Notes: generated by a model from the sequence alone, not told the origin. A stretch of 64,000 bases of DNA from Henricia sp. BOLD:AAB3569 (GCA_037783545.1 JBBELK010000402.1:930001-994000), one strand, 5' to 3'; shown: positions 53,721 through 64,000, counted from the first letter of the stretch. A program made the numbers and translations.

Positions 53721-54010
53721 TTGTACCGTCAACGAATGGTGGCTTCAGTCATTTTATTCTAATTTATGAAGGTCTTTCTAATGGCCGTTATAATTTTGAG
53801 GGTATGTTTTGATGTGCTTCCTGACAAATTATATAGAAATAAAATAAGTAAATGCAAATGATGTATTGGGGCTTTAAAAGGCTAGACTCAAATTTCTCAC
53901 CCTCATGGGATGACTAGAATTGAGTCACTTGCATAAATGAGTAGGTGATTCTTCACAACTCTGACAGGCAGTGAAACATCAGCTCCTACTAGCCAGCATA
54001 TGTAGGTCTT

Positions 54011-54430
54011 GAGGCCTGTCCGCATCAGACTTTTTTTGGGAAAACTTACCGAGACGATGGGTACTTCTCCCATTTTAAGTTCAATGTGGACAGCCTAGGA
54101 CATTTTCCTCTCAGTAACTTTTCCCGAGTCCAGCGGTTACTTTTCCTGGCCAACTTCTGCCCAAGAAAATTGATCAGGGAACTTTTCCCGAGATGAAAAG
54201 TCTAATGCAGACACGGCGAGTCGGTAAAAACGCTCTGGAAGCGTACGTCCGGGCCGTGAAGGTCAAACTGCGAAGCGACACTGCGCATGCTCTAGCTCCC
54301 ACGGTCTCGGTAAAATTGTACTGTGTCAAAAAGTCCAAATGCGGACAGCAATAAAATTTAGCCATTTTTCATTTTACCATCATCTCGGTATAAAACCTTT
54401 AAAAAAACAAGTCCAATGCGAACATGGCTT
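54011..54430 (-). mobile_element. Multi-block element 'D', copy 4
   Basis: GAGGCCTGTCCGCATCAGAC ... AAGTCCAATGCGAACATGG and CTT. Closely parallels 32782-33187, with GTTCAATGTGGACAGCC and AGTCTAATGCAGACACGG inside. Confidence 0.85.
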
Positions 54431-54479
54431 ATGTCTTGCCTGCCAATATAATTTCTTTCCCTTGCTCTGTATAATTAGT

Positions 54480-54802
54480 CTATTGCTGGTACCAGATCAC
54501 ATTTTGAACCCCCATTTTTCCCCATGAGTGTTGAGATTTTGATCATGTCATTTTTCTCATTACCATTCTGAAATTTTGCTCCCTCAATCCATATATTTCC
54601 AGGGATATCAAAAAATCCACCGAAGTTTAGTAAACTAATTTATCTGGTTCCATAATGCAGTACAGTGATTACACCAACCTTTTTGTTTCCACCTCCAAAT
54701 TGGGGCTTGCAAATTTCCCGTTTTCTTCCCATGGATAGTATTTTGATTCTTTGGTTAGAACGAAATCCAATTTTTGAATAAATCTGGTCACGCTCCTTTT
54801 AA
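54480..54802 (+). mobile_element. TTAA-family 'R' element, copy 2
   Basis: ACCAGATCACATTTTGAACC ... GGTTAGAACGAAATCCAA and AATCTGGTCACGCTCC before TTAA at 54799-54802. The right end is an inverted version of the AGGAGCGTGTCCAGAT start of other copies, which shows R has inverted ends. Confidence 0.78.
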
Positions 54803-55525
54803 CTGTAAAGACTGTGCTTACTTTGCGAAGTACCCACATTATCATAATTCAACGAATATACAGACTCATTTTTCTGCGTAATCCATCCATAAAATACATT
54901 ATTGGCAAGTCATTAATCAGTACCCACAATAGAGCATTCAATATTTGCATTGGCTCATTCTCGTCCTGTGTATATACAGTAGGCAGTGCATTTTTATGCA
55001 GGTAGATAAATATTTTATTGAAATCAGGTACTGAGGATTATTAGCATACAAGAAAAGTCAAGGTGGTTTTTATGTGTAGAATTGCTGGCTATTAGTAATG
55101 TGTAGTGGCGTTGCCTGTGACCCTTTTCGGGCCTCTCTCATTTTCTCAGTCATATTTGACGTGATTAGGAAAGAGCTGCCTCTCGCAGGTGTGTTTCAGA
55201 GCAAAGGGTGATTGACACCGTGGAGCAACCCACGGTAACTGGGCTCAACACGGTGTCCCATCTCATCTTCTGGGAGCTTCGGAGAACAATCACCCCTCAT
55301 CCATAAAATGGTTGATGCCCAGTGAGACCCCCTAACAGTGAAATTGACACCCGAGCAGGATAATGGTTCGGTCCCCAGCAGGGGTGGTTTCACTCTCGAT
55401 CACCGAGCATTCAGAAAGTGCAACTTGAAGCACGATGCATGCTGGCAATCGACTCTCATTTTGCATAAATGAGCGAGCAGTCGATGGTTGTGGAAATCAT
55501 TGATTTGAAGTACATCTCAATTTAG
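54803..55525. other. Single-copy region, GC-richer from 55140
   Basis: 55195-55400 is comparatively GC-rich and holds a hairpin GACACCGTG ... CACGGTGTC (55213-55256). CTCATTTTGCATAAATGAG at 55457-55475 is a near-palindrome resembling a POU/octamer site. It could be the promoter or 5'-UTR of the exon candidate that follows. Confidence 0.3.
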
Positions 55526-55615
55526 GAAGTTGGCATTAGAATTTGTAGCTTCCGGTCGTCCTGCGACGTTTCCTGGGGAGCCTTTAGGCTACCCAGTCCC
55601 ATCTTCATCACCACC

Positions 55616-55671
55616 ATGCACAAAATGAGGAAATTCTGGATGATCATTCGCAAAACATCTCTGGCTAGAAG
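55616..55671 (+). CDS. Candidate first coding exon with strong donor
   Basis: CACC precedes an ATG (favourable context); 18 codons plus two bases read MHKMRKFWMIIRKTSLAR, then AAG|GTAGGTGG, a near-consensus donor. The frame stays open upstream to 55526, where TTTAG could be a weak acceptor, so it might instead be an internal exon. A basic, Trp/Met-rich N-terminus; family not recognised. If used, it would need a following exon beginning in phase 2. Confidence 0.3.
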
Positions 55672-56032
55672 GTAGGTGGATATAAACAGTAATGACAAGC
55701 CATCAGTTCAAAGATTTCCTCCAGGTATATAATTTAGTCATCACAAATTTGAATTTAAAGTTAAAAATAAACTTCCTTGGAGCATTTTATTGATTTGATG
55801 AGCTATTTTAGTTTGTTATAATTTGTCATGTGCGCTGCTGTCGCGTACCATTTAAATTCTACAGTAAGATGGTAACTTGGCATGCTACAGGTGTTTAAAC
55901 AATTTCTGTATTGATCAAGGAGTAATTTGTTTTAGACGTAAAATGTAGTTGATTTGTGTTAAGCTTGCTTTACACTCTTCATATAATCCTTTTTTATGAC
56001 GTTTTTGGACATTATTCAAATGAGGATTCTCT
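55672..56032. other. Spacer, nothing recognised
   Basis: AT-rich. No supported feature. Confidence 0.4.
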
Positions 56033-56036
56033 TTAA

Positions 56037-56460
56037 AGATAATATACATGATTGGTAAACTGTTGCAAATAGTTTTATCCCCCTGTGTGATTGAAGATAT
56101 GCATGATTAAAACCAACCTGAGCAAAAACCAGCTCCGTACTTCGTCTAATGTTTGAGAAAACAGTCAAAAGAGAGTTTGCAGTCATTGCGCCCCAAAACC
56201 ACTTCGCCCTGAACCATTTCGCCCTGAACCACGGCCTGTGCATGAAGTGGTTTCGGGGCGAAGTGGCATTTGGGCGATGTAGTGTTTGGACGAAGTAATT
56301 TGGGGCGAAATGGCTCTCGGGCGAAGTGGTTTGGGGCGAAATGGCACTTGGGCGAAATGGTTTTGGGGCGAATTTAATTTTCGTCTCATGAGACGAAAAC
56401 TAATTGTTTTACTCATTTTTTAAAGACTATAGCACTTCAGACAAAACCGTTTCAAGGAAC
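56037..56460 (-). mobile_element. TTAA-family MITE 'A', copy 8 (far end lost)
   Basis: TTAA 56033-56036, then AGATAATATACATGATTGGT and the full series of GGGCGAA phrases. It stops at CAGACAAAACCGTTTC, about 100 bp short of the expected end. Confidence 0.85.
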
Positions 56461-56469
56461 AAATTACTA

Positions 56470-56800
56470 CCAGGACTAATGCATGACTTGACCCGACCAA
56501 CATGCCTCCAACTTTGATCTTAAATTACTTAGCTTGACTTAAGACTCAAAGACAGTTTGACTTGACTTGATTTGGGGCTCAGAGGCAGTTTGAAATTGAC
56601 TTGAAACTTGAGGAGAGACAGACTCCTTCCACCTTGTTTGGGGTTTCCCGGATCAGTCTGAAACGTTGCCCAATTCATCACATCTTTAATACTTGCTTCG
56701 TTCCCCTTTATTCGGACTCTCATAAAACATTAACAAATCATCAAATGATCTGCCGCCATTATCACCTCGGGGCCAGAGACGGTTTGACTTGAGATGGTAT
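56470..56800. repeat. Degenerate GACTTGA-rich repeat
   Basis: Recurring GACTTGACTTGA/GTTTGACTTGA words at 56475-56600 and 56785. It resembles the outer parts of the hAT-type arrays at 20 and 23.8 kb but cannot be bounded. Confidence 0.4.
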
Positions 56801-58269
56801 TCTCAATTGCTTTGTAAATATCACAGGTTGAAGCGAAGGTTTTGGGGCTGTTGCATCTGACACTGGCAAGTACGCAATCTAAGCGCTCCGAGATACGCGG
56901 GTCTGGTGAAGGAAGTGTATATCTTCTCTTCAGACTATAGAGACCATGCTTGTCACATCTTTTCGCCATGTTTATGGTAATTTGATAGATTCCAAGAACC
57001 GCATGCATTTGGTGCTAATTATGCAAACATGTGAAAAAGTACATTGTGTGCATGCCCAACATGCAATTTCATCCACTACACGCAATTTCAGATAATATTC
57101 GAAAAAATCATCTTTTTTTGTTTAATCTTTTTTGTTGTTGACTATCTCCAACGGCTTGAAAATCAAGTTTAAAACGGGTGGAACTTTGTTAAACATGTCG
57201 TGATACACTTTTTATAAGTACATTTAAAGCAAGGGTTTGGAGGAATTTTTGTGATTATCGGACTGACATCAGGGCCGTGTTCAAAACACGTGAACATGGC
57301 AAACATTTGCTTGTACTCTTCTCTTCTTTCGTATGATCCCCTAAAGGGATCTAGTTGCTGAGATTAGCCGACTTATGTCATTGCCCTGTAGCCACCTAGG
57401 AGGTTCTTTAGCTTGGCGACGAAGTGCGAGAAAACAGGGAGGAAAACCCCACACACTGTGAGGGGAAAACCCACGGAATCAAGCAGGGACTGAGAACCCA
57501 ATCCACATACTGACCCGGACGTAATTCTAACCAGGGTCACAGTGGTAGAAGGCGAGGAAAGAACCGCTAGACGGCAACCTGATTCCTGCAAACGTTTGCC
57601 AACAATGGGTTCCCAGGTTTCCATAGACAAGTGCACAAAAGAACTGTAACCAGTGGCAAACGCTGGCAGCGTTTGCATTTAGGAATGCAGGTTGTGATGC
57701 TGCAGAGCACTTGGGCCCGTTATATCGACATTTCTTTAACTCCAAGAATTCGCTCTGGCCTTGCACTGCATAGATTATTACCATCCTCTGAGGCAATTCC
57801 GATTAAACCTCCCGCTTGAATTACAGCCTCCTCTTTCCCACTGTGTTGTCATGGGTAAGAGTAATTTTTCTGTCAGCAATTGCTATCCGTCCATTGTCAG
57901 GCCTAACAAAAAAAACCACCCCTACCTTCTGAATGTTAAGATGTTCATAAGAGAAAGTTAGCAGATGTACTAGGAGCTTCCTATCAGGGGAGTTGTCAGT
58001 AGAGTGAAACCTGAGCATGGAATCGATTAAAACCTGTCAGCTCGGTGTCCTAGAGCAGTATTGGGATCGGTTCGGTTTTTGGAAAAGCTCGCCTAGCTGA
58101 TGGGTATTTCAACTTATGTTTCATGACGTGCCTGCAATGGACTTCAGTAATTAGTTTCTTGAATCTAGGGTTACTTTGTGCAGTCAGACTCTGTCCAGAG
58201 AAACTGATCGGCAATTTAGAAGTCTAAAAGTTTATAGTGCAGTTCTGGCAGACTGTAGGGTCTTTCTAT
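56801..58269. other. Spacer, no gene recognised
   Basis: Minus ORFs of 89-101 codons at 57373-57796 overlap in different frames. GAAAACCCACGG-type words at 57450-57480 are common in dispersed animal repeats. CAAACGTTTGCC / GGCAAACGCTGGCAGCG at 57588-57675 is a loose inverted pair. Confidence 0.35.
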
Positions 58270-58473
58270 AAATTAGGGGTCAAATGTTGGTGTCCCCCGT
58301 TACATTTTACATCTTGTTTTTGTAAATTCAGGACACATTTTTAAAATACTTTTCATCTCAAAGAGTGAGTACATAAAGTACAATTCATACAAAATGGTTT
58401 AAAAGCCATTTTAATTATTTTTGTACGAAAAATAACACATATCAGGTGTAACGGGGGACACCAAATGTCACAC
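58270..58473. mobile_element. Short MITE with GTGTCCCCCGTTACA ends
   Basis: AAATGTTGGTGTCCCCCGTT mirrored by AACGGGGGACACCAAATGT across about 160 bp; the centre ATGGTTTAAAAGCCATT is itself palindromic. Confidence 0.7.
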
Positions 58474-58989
58474 TTTTGGGGGGTGGGGTGGGGGAAGGGA
58501 AGGGGGGTGGTGACACTCATTTTATAAATTTGTTGGATAAGCGAATGGACTCCTTTTTGGAAACAATTATCCCCCAAGCCATTGTCTGTACAGTTTGTGT
58601 GTGTATGTATTACATTTCTATGGGTTACGTGCCTTAAGGGGTGTGGGGGAGAGGCACACGCACACGTGGACATAGGGGCTGCGTACGGGCGTACAGTTCT
58701 CGCTACTCCAGAGTAATGCGTGCGCATTGCACTCGGGTCACATTACACAAACAGCAAGTCCGCAGTCCGCATGCGCGGATGGCTATCCGTCAAGATGGCC
58801 GTCTCTTGCCAGACTGCACAAAAAATGCTGTTTCATTGCTCACGAGAAACTGAAGAAAATCAGACCGTAAGTCGTATAAAGAACCTTTGACGCCGTCTAA
58901 AACAAACATTAGTGAGTTGTTGTTTCAGTTATCAAGTTGACATGTTGAGCAAATTCACCGAAAATCCCACCCATATTCGTACAGATCAC
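58474..58989. other. G-rich patch and spacer
   Basis: 58478-58512 is G-rich. 58530-58625 (AATTTGTTGGATAA, GTATTACATTTCTATGGGTT) is related to 59290-59515, suggesting a dispersed repeat with a G/C-rich core. Otherwise nothing. Confidence 0.35.
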
Positions 58990-59135
58990 ATGACACTTGT
59001 CAGGAGTAAGAGCACACTCCCCATTTGTTGGGGGATTAGCGAGAGCATACTCTCACTGACCAGAGTGTCGTTAATCTTGCTGTTTGCGCGCAGGAGTATA
59101 CTCTTGTTAACACGAGTATACGCCCGAACGCAGCC
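58990..59135. repeat. Short palindromic-block repeat (GAGTATACTC words)
   Basis: AGAGCACACTCCCC, GAGAGCATACTCTCACTG, CCAGAGTGTCG, AGGAGTATACTCTTG and ACGAGTATACGCC recur within 145 bp, giving stacked small palindromes. Confidence 0.4.
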
Positions 59136-59405
59136 AGGGAGTCATAGACTTTCAGCTTGAAGTGAGGGGAGAGGTTGGGGATGCCAGAGACTCATCAAAA
59201 GTAAAAAGTGAAGAGAAAATCACTTGGGGGCACTGACACAGTGGGGGCCACCTGGGCAGAGATTAAAGGGTTAATGTACATGTAGGGACACTGTCATTTT
59301 ACAGATTTGTTGGATAAATCTTAGGGGGAACCATCCCAACAATATCGAGCTCCCCTCCCCCTCCCCCAAACCCCCGCTCCCCCCCCCCCCCCCACCCCCC
59401 CCCAG

Positions 59406-59444
<39 letters not shown>

Positions 59445-60083
59445 CTCCCCCCAGCCCCCTCCACCTTCTCCATAGTCCATGTATGCAGTACATTTCTATA
59501 TGTTGCTGTGCATGCATGCCCAGAGGGACACAGAATCACCTAGGTTGTCAACCCAGAAAACGATTGCCATGTCCAATTGACGTCACTCGATCTACCCCGA
59601 AACTGAAATACTGCTGCTATTAGCTTTCAACTGATATTGTAAAGTCCACATTTTGCGTCTTAGAGAATGACTCATACTACAGACTACACATGTCACAATT
59701 GGTGAAAAATTCCTTTACGTATTTAGTGGCATGCTAGTGTTTTGATCAAAACTAGAGGACTGACTCATAGCATTGTTCATGATTTGTTTTGAGCTGTGTT
59801 TGTGGAAACCAAACTTTAAACTTCAGTGAACTTTCATAAAAGCTAGCTTTTATGTATATTGAACATCCCCAGTTCTTTTGCTGCTTAAGTTTAGAAAATT
59901 ACTCAGCGTTGTAAGAAGTGATCACATCAAAGTTATGTCAAAGGCCCATTGCATCATTTGCAGTTCAGAAACTTGTTTTTAGGAATTCCTGAAATATTTT
60001 ACATTTGTAAAGAAAATGATTTTTGTGTTACATTTCGTCGCTGTAACCACAAAGTTACACCCAAGTGCACTTCTGTTGGACTG
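59136..60083. other. Spacer with poly-C tract
   Basis: 59340-59465 is almost pure C, including an unbroken run of about 33 C at 59411-59443. The Gly-rich minus ORFs (69-72 codons in three frames) are artefacts of it. 59520-60083 has no recognised feature. Confidence 0.7.
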
Positions 60084-60290
60084 GTTTACACTGGTACCAA
60101 GCTCGGGATCAAGATTGATCTCCTGATATAAGAATGCGTCAGTGTTAACCGCAATGATCCTGAGTGCTGAGTTTACATTCTGTAGTTGATCTCATGTATA
60201 TACGGGCCAAAAGTTGCAGTCAAAGGTCATGCTCTTTGTGTGTATGTACTCATCAATGTGTGCATGGGTTGTGCATGTACAGTGTACAAG
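60084..60290 (-). mobile_element. Multi-block element 'E', partial reverse copy
   Basis: GGTTTACACTGGTACCAAGC, GAGTTTACATTCTGTAG, AAGGTCATGCTCTTTGTG and CATGGGTTGTGCATGTACAG are the reverse complement of the right half of 45424-45887. The left half is missing. Confidence 0.8.
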
Positions 60291-60911
60291 GAATTGACAC
60301 CCAAGAAAACGTTGAATTTTTTCGAAAAAAAAAAGCTTTAAAAATGCTCGACACGAATGATATCATCTATATACTTTTAGAATATAGTAAAAATTTGACC
60401 GAAACACTATCCACTTTGTTAATTTACGATAGTTGTCAGTTTGTGAAAACAAAAAATGTTGGGTGTTAGTTTGTGAAAACACAATTTACGCACTGATGTC
60501 ATTTTGTACCCGAGACGAGCACTAAAGTGCCATCTGCCTTCACCTTGAAATATGGAGGGCCAATTTTGCACTTAAACCTGACAGGTCTCCTTGATAAAGG
60601 TGGAGTTTTTACTCAGGATACCTGTGCATCTGCACATTAGGAATTCTGCATCCTCTTTTTGCCCCAGGGGATGTAATTCAATTTGCGTCTCCTTGCCTGG
60701 TTAATCCTATTTTAGCTGCCGAGTTTAGTCTTGAAACCTGTGGATTGGCCATCCTGGATTATAAATGTTTCATGGCTGAAGGGAAATCTAAGAATAAGTG
60801 GATCCAGTTTTTTGGGTGGTGGGTCTGTTACACATTTAAGTCAGTCATAGAAATCTTATGTTCTGGTGTATAATGTGTTGCGTTATGCGAACAATTCTAG
60901 AGCATTCAGTC
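60291..60911. other. Spacer, no gene recognised
   Basis: No supported feature. Confidence 0.4.
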
Positions 60912-61787
60912 TTAAGATGTGTTCAGATTTTTCCAGAAAATGTATTTTATTTTAACCTAAGAATGATATAAAAAACCTCCCCAAAATACTATCCATGAGA
61001 AGAAAACAACATGAGAAGAAAACAAGAAATTTGTAATCTGAAATCTCTAATTTAGATGTGGAAGCAAAACGGGTTGGTGTATAATTAAAGACGCAGGCTC
61101 GTCAATACTCCATGAACAAATTCGTGCCACAAATTTTACCGCACTCCATACCTTGCCCAAGTAGGGCAGCCGCTCTTACAATCCCAAGGGGTGGAGGCTC
61201 ATTATTTATGCGCGCTCGTAACAGTGTGTTTATGTGTTGCTAGGCTAATCGAATCACGCGCGCATGCTTAGTTGTGTGTGTTGTTGCATGGAGGAAGGGA
61301 ATGGTTGTTGTATGTCATTTGTACCAATTCAACCATCTATAGCCTATGACACATTCTTGAAGCAAATGTGACTATATCTGTAATATAATGTGAATATGGC
61401 TGAAACTAAATTTACAAAGGGTGTGTTCTCTGTGATAAATATTTGATTTCGAAAAGATACACACCCTGTTTGCGGAATGGACGAGGCTAGTAGCCTGCAC
61501 AAGGGCCCTACACCCTCTCGGACTGTAAGAGCGGCTGCCAGGGCAAGGTATAGAGCGCGGTGAAATTCGTGGCACGAGCCTCCGTCTTTAATGCACTGCT
61601 TCATGGAACCAGATAAATTGGTTTACAAAACATTGATGGTTTTTGGACGAATCCTTGAAAATATACGGATTGAGAACGTAAAATATCAGAATGGTAATAA
61701 GAAAAATATGACAAATGATATGGTATGAAAATCTCAACACCCATGGGAAAAATGGGGGTTCCAAAATGTGGGGACATGCTCCTTTAA
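60912..61787 (-). mobile_element. TTAA-family 'R' element, copy 3, interrupted
   Basis: TTAA at 60912-60915 then degenerate GATGTGTTCAGATTTTTCC; right end GGGGACATGCTCC before TTAA 61784-61787. Body words match R (GGAAGCAAAACGGGTTGGTG, GAACCAGATAAATTGG). The element is split at 61085-61591 by a P-like insertion. Confidence 0.82.
61089..61587. mobile_element. P-like TTAA element, long version (499 bp), nested in R
   Basis: AGACGCAGGCTCGTCAATAC ... GGCACGAGCCTCCGTCT between TTAA at 61085-61088 and 61588-61591. Ends are mirrored for about 100 bp (CCATACCTTGCCC, GGCAGCCGCTCTTACA). The interior of about 300 bp, including CACGCGCGCATGC, is not in the 133-bp P copies, so this may be closer to the parent element. 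Only short ORFs are present. Confidence 0.85.
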
Positions 61788-62958
61788 GACTTCCTCCAGT
61801 GTCTCTGGTTTGGCAGCTGAAAGCACCACATGCCCATACATGCATAGATACATGTATCTTGAAGCTTTATGGCAGTTCATAGTAACACCTGGAGTATTAA
61901 ACACTGATAGATGTGTAGGCCTCCTGGCACTATAAAAACATCCTTGCAGCGAAAAAATAAATTATTGAGAGTAAAATCAAATTTTCGTAGCAGTAGTCAA
62001 AATCATGTTTTCTTCCAATTTGTTTTGTGAAGCGCTCATGGAATTCTTCTTGCAGCATATTCATGATAATGCATTGGCACGTATAATACTGCGGAAAAAA
62101 AATTGCAGAATTTTGCCAATTTTGCCTCTGTGGAGAAAAGCAAGAATACACCGTCAACAATTACTGAGTAAACATTAGTGTGTGCACTAATTAAGGCCTT
62201 CAGTAAATTGGCAGCCTTTTGTGTGTTTTGCCATTGCTGCAAAATGCATGCCTAACCGGTAGCCAATCTATACTTCATTGCGTACACGCTTCTAGCGAGT
62301 TAGGCATGCAGTTGTCAAAGACTCTCGGAGCTAGAGGGAAAATTCCCAGGTTCAAAAGATAACAATCAGTTGGTAACCATGGCAATGCTTTTCTATAAAT
62401 ACAGAGCATCCATTGTGAGACCGAGTACATTGCTCGGCATGTACATGTATACAGCTTCTCAAAATATGAAACCATGAAGATCAAATTGGACATGTCACAC
62501 AGATTAATATTTCGTCGCTAAATTTAAAAGCCATTGTTACAAAATTTAATGGCCATTGTCATTGTTTTGTCCTTTCTTGTCAGTGTCATTTTCTAGTTTT
62601 CAATTTATCTCCTCAATAATTGCACTTTCATTGGCTACATTGTGAGGCAGCATTGCTTGGGCATCGTTATTCTTATGGTTGACTTTAACACAAAAATATC
62701 AGGGGAATTAAATGAAAATGTTTGCCTATTCTATAATTTGTGTTAATCAGGATTCTATATGACATGCTTATAGGATGTGAAATGATTATATAAAATGCAA
62801 ATCTATGTTACCAGGAGTTTACTGTGCCTCCACATTGTAATGTCTATAGTTTACAAATGTTTCATCAATCATGCAAATATACAAGACAGTAGTAAAGAAT
62901 GTATCTTTATATTAAAGAATGTATCTTTGAATGTTCCATCCAATGAAGCAAAGTCAAG
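61788..62958. other. Spacer, no gene recognised
   Basis: ORFs of 68-76 codons overlap on the minus strand (61930-62242) without domain character. CTAACCGGTAGCC and GCTAGCAA-like words do not form an element I can bound. Confidence 0.4.
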
Positions 62959-63295
62959 TTAAATTGTCTTTTTTGAGAAGCTTGTTCAGATTTTTTTTTC
63001 CCAGAAAGTGGATTTCGTTCTAACCTAACTGCATATAAAATACCTCCCCAAAACACTATCCATGGGAAAAAAACAGGAAATTTGCAATCTCCAATTTGGA
63101 TGTGGAAGCAAAAAGGTTGGTGTGATCACTGCACTGCTTTATGGAACTAGATAAATTAGTTTAGATGTACAGATTGAAAGCACACAATTTCAGAATGGTA
63201 ATGAGAAAAATATGACAAATGATATGGAACCAAAATCTCAACACCCATGGGAAAAATGGGTGGCTCAAAAATGTGATGTGGACACGCTCCTTTAA
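62959..63295 (-). mobile_element. TTAA-family 'R' element, copy 4 (uninterrupted)
   Basis: Gives the intact version of the site split at 61085: AAAAGGTTGGTGTGATCACT then GCACTGCTTTATGGAAC. Right end GGACACGCTCC before TTAA 63292-63295. The left end is less clear (TTAA at 62959 or later). Confidence 0.8.
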
Positions 63296-63520
63296 ACCAT
63301 TTGCACTTACTGTATGTTTATGTAGCGTTCTCCACTACCGGTTTTGTACATGCCACATTAAAATGTACATAAGTATGTACTAATCCCTGTACTAATCAAA
63401 CAAAAAAAACATATTTAGATAAGTACTAAAAACACCACATTTTTGTTAAGTATATAAAGCTGATTTCAAGTTGAACAATTCATAGTATTAAATTGAAAAT
63501 CTGATGGGACTTGTATGTCT
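63296..63520. other. Spacer, nothing recognised
   Basis: AT-rich, no supported feature. Confidence 0.4.
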
Positions 63521-63622
63521 TCATGTGTGCGCTTTGCCATAACACTTCATCATTTTAACCTTGCCGTCCTCATCAAACTTCACCGTCTCCGCTCTGTACA
63601 GAAATCTTGCATGGCTGCTCAT
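63521..63622 (-). CDS. 33-codon ORF or first coding exon, unknown protein
   Basis: ATG at 63622-63620, TGA at 63523-63521. The frame includes SSHARFLYRAETVKFDEDGK and ends CYGKAHT. Codons are strikingly protein-like (CTG, TAC, GAG, GTG, AAG, GAC, GGC) against AT-rich surroundings. AAG|GTTAAA after FDEDGK could be a weak donor, making this the first exon of a minus-strand gene. G at -3 favours the ATG. An octamer-like ATTTGCAT lies about 90 bp upstream. I cannot name the family. Confidence 0.35.
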   Translation of the reverse strand: MSSHARFLYRAETVKFDEDGKVKMMKCYGKAHT

Positions 63623-63945
63623 TACGTGACACTAGGATTTGACGATATGTGATATCTCCTGCCTGATCATGGGTAATCATTTAGGCATAAATTGCCTGCA
63701 GGTGGACATGCAAATCTGTAAGGTTTATTTCTGTGGCTTCGTTTCTTCATCTGCCGAGGAGCAGAGCTGATCAATTTTCGGAGGTTATTGCCTTCCTGAG
63801 TTCAAATTGGTGGAATAGAATGAACCTCCATGGATAGGCTTATACATAATCATGACCTACGTGGCTCGAATGCCTGCAATTGATAAAATCACAAAAAATG
63901 TCAGAAAGGTAGTGGATACTTGTAAGCATTAAAACTATGTTTTAC
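63623..63945. other. Region upstream of the 33-codon ORF
   Basis: Single-copy. GATTTGCATGTCC on the minus strand (63707-63719) contains an octamer-type ATTTGCAT. Could hold the promoter of the minus-strand exon; nothing else is visible. Confidence 0.25.
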
Positions 63946-64000
63946 CTATTGGGGCGACAGTTTTTGTGTAAAAAAGCTATGTTAGGGCGACACGCTCTAT
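63946..64000 (+). mobile_element. MITE 'B', copy 4 (cut by window end)
   Basis: TATTGGGGCGACAGTTTTTG, then TATGTTAGGGCGACACGCTC, matching the start of the copies at 1646, 15341 and 26629. Confidence 0.8.

Noticed and set aside
59271..59539. Three Gly-rich minus ORFs of 69-72 codons
   Set aside because: Low-complexity artefact of the poly-C tract.

Overview
This 64-kb window looks like gene-poor nuclear DNA from an animal, probably a marine invertebrate. The evidence is the mass of short inverted-repeat transposons (MITEs), tRNA-derived SINEs, minisatellites and long homopolymers, the absence of any long ORF outside simple repeats, and a few vertebrate-style splice signals. I could not identify the species. 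An invertebrate deuterostome such as an echinoderm, hemichordate or amphioxus is my guess from general impression only. The whole window could be intergenic DNA or the inside of one very large intron.

No complete gene can be supported. The best protein-coding hints are small: a 27-nt candidate microexon at 49953-49979 with textbook splice sites; a 33-codon ORF with good codon character at 63521-63622 (minus); an 83-87-codon open exon-like frame at 28934-29191 (minus); a first-exon-like segment ending in a strong donor at 55616-55671; a 197-codon ORF at 19051-19644 (minus); and a weak exon-like segment at 10463-10555. None could be assigned a function.

Most of what can be described is mobile DNA. 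Five or more families end in AGG...CCT and sit between TTAA tetranucleotides, as piggyBac-type elements do. Two insertions, into a tRNA-like anticodon loop at 31792-31973 and into another element at 61085-61591, let the original TTAA target be reconstructed. There are also hAT-type MITEs with perfect 8-bp target duplications (22864-23844, 43456-43625), Tc1/mariner-type elements at TA sites (27399-27635, 28168-28379, 33371-34221), one element with a 9-bp duplication (33704-34084), and tRNA-derived SINEs (19700-19960, 26200-26520, 31650-32010, 43720-43860).

By region: 0-9.4 kb holds TTAA elements, a GTCACA-ended element pair, local direct duplications and a ~118-bp satellite. 10-20 kb holds several multi-block palindromic elements, a 2.2-kb inverted structure and the 197-codon ORF. 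20-28.4 kb is dominated by tandem arrays that arose inside MITEs (hAT-type at 20.0-23.8 kb, Tc1-type at 24.8-26.2 kb) and a ~70-76-bp minisatellite. 28.4-46 kb is a patchwork of nested MITEs. 46-64 kb is sparser, with candidate exons at 49.95, 55.6 and 63.5 kb.

The most unusual theme is a set of unrelated-looking element families (around 7.5, 11.3, 13.5, 29.2, 32.8, 35.9, 45.4, 48.2, 53.2 and 54 kb) built the same way. Several palindromic blocks are joined by one short phrase that recurs at every block boundary and at both ends. One of these lies between 47-bp direct repeats.
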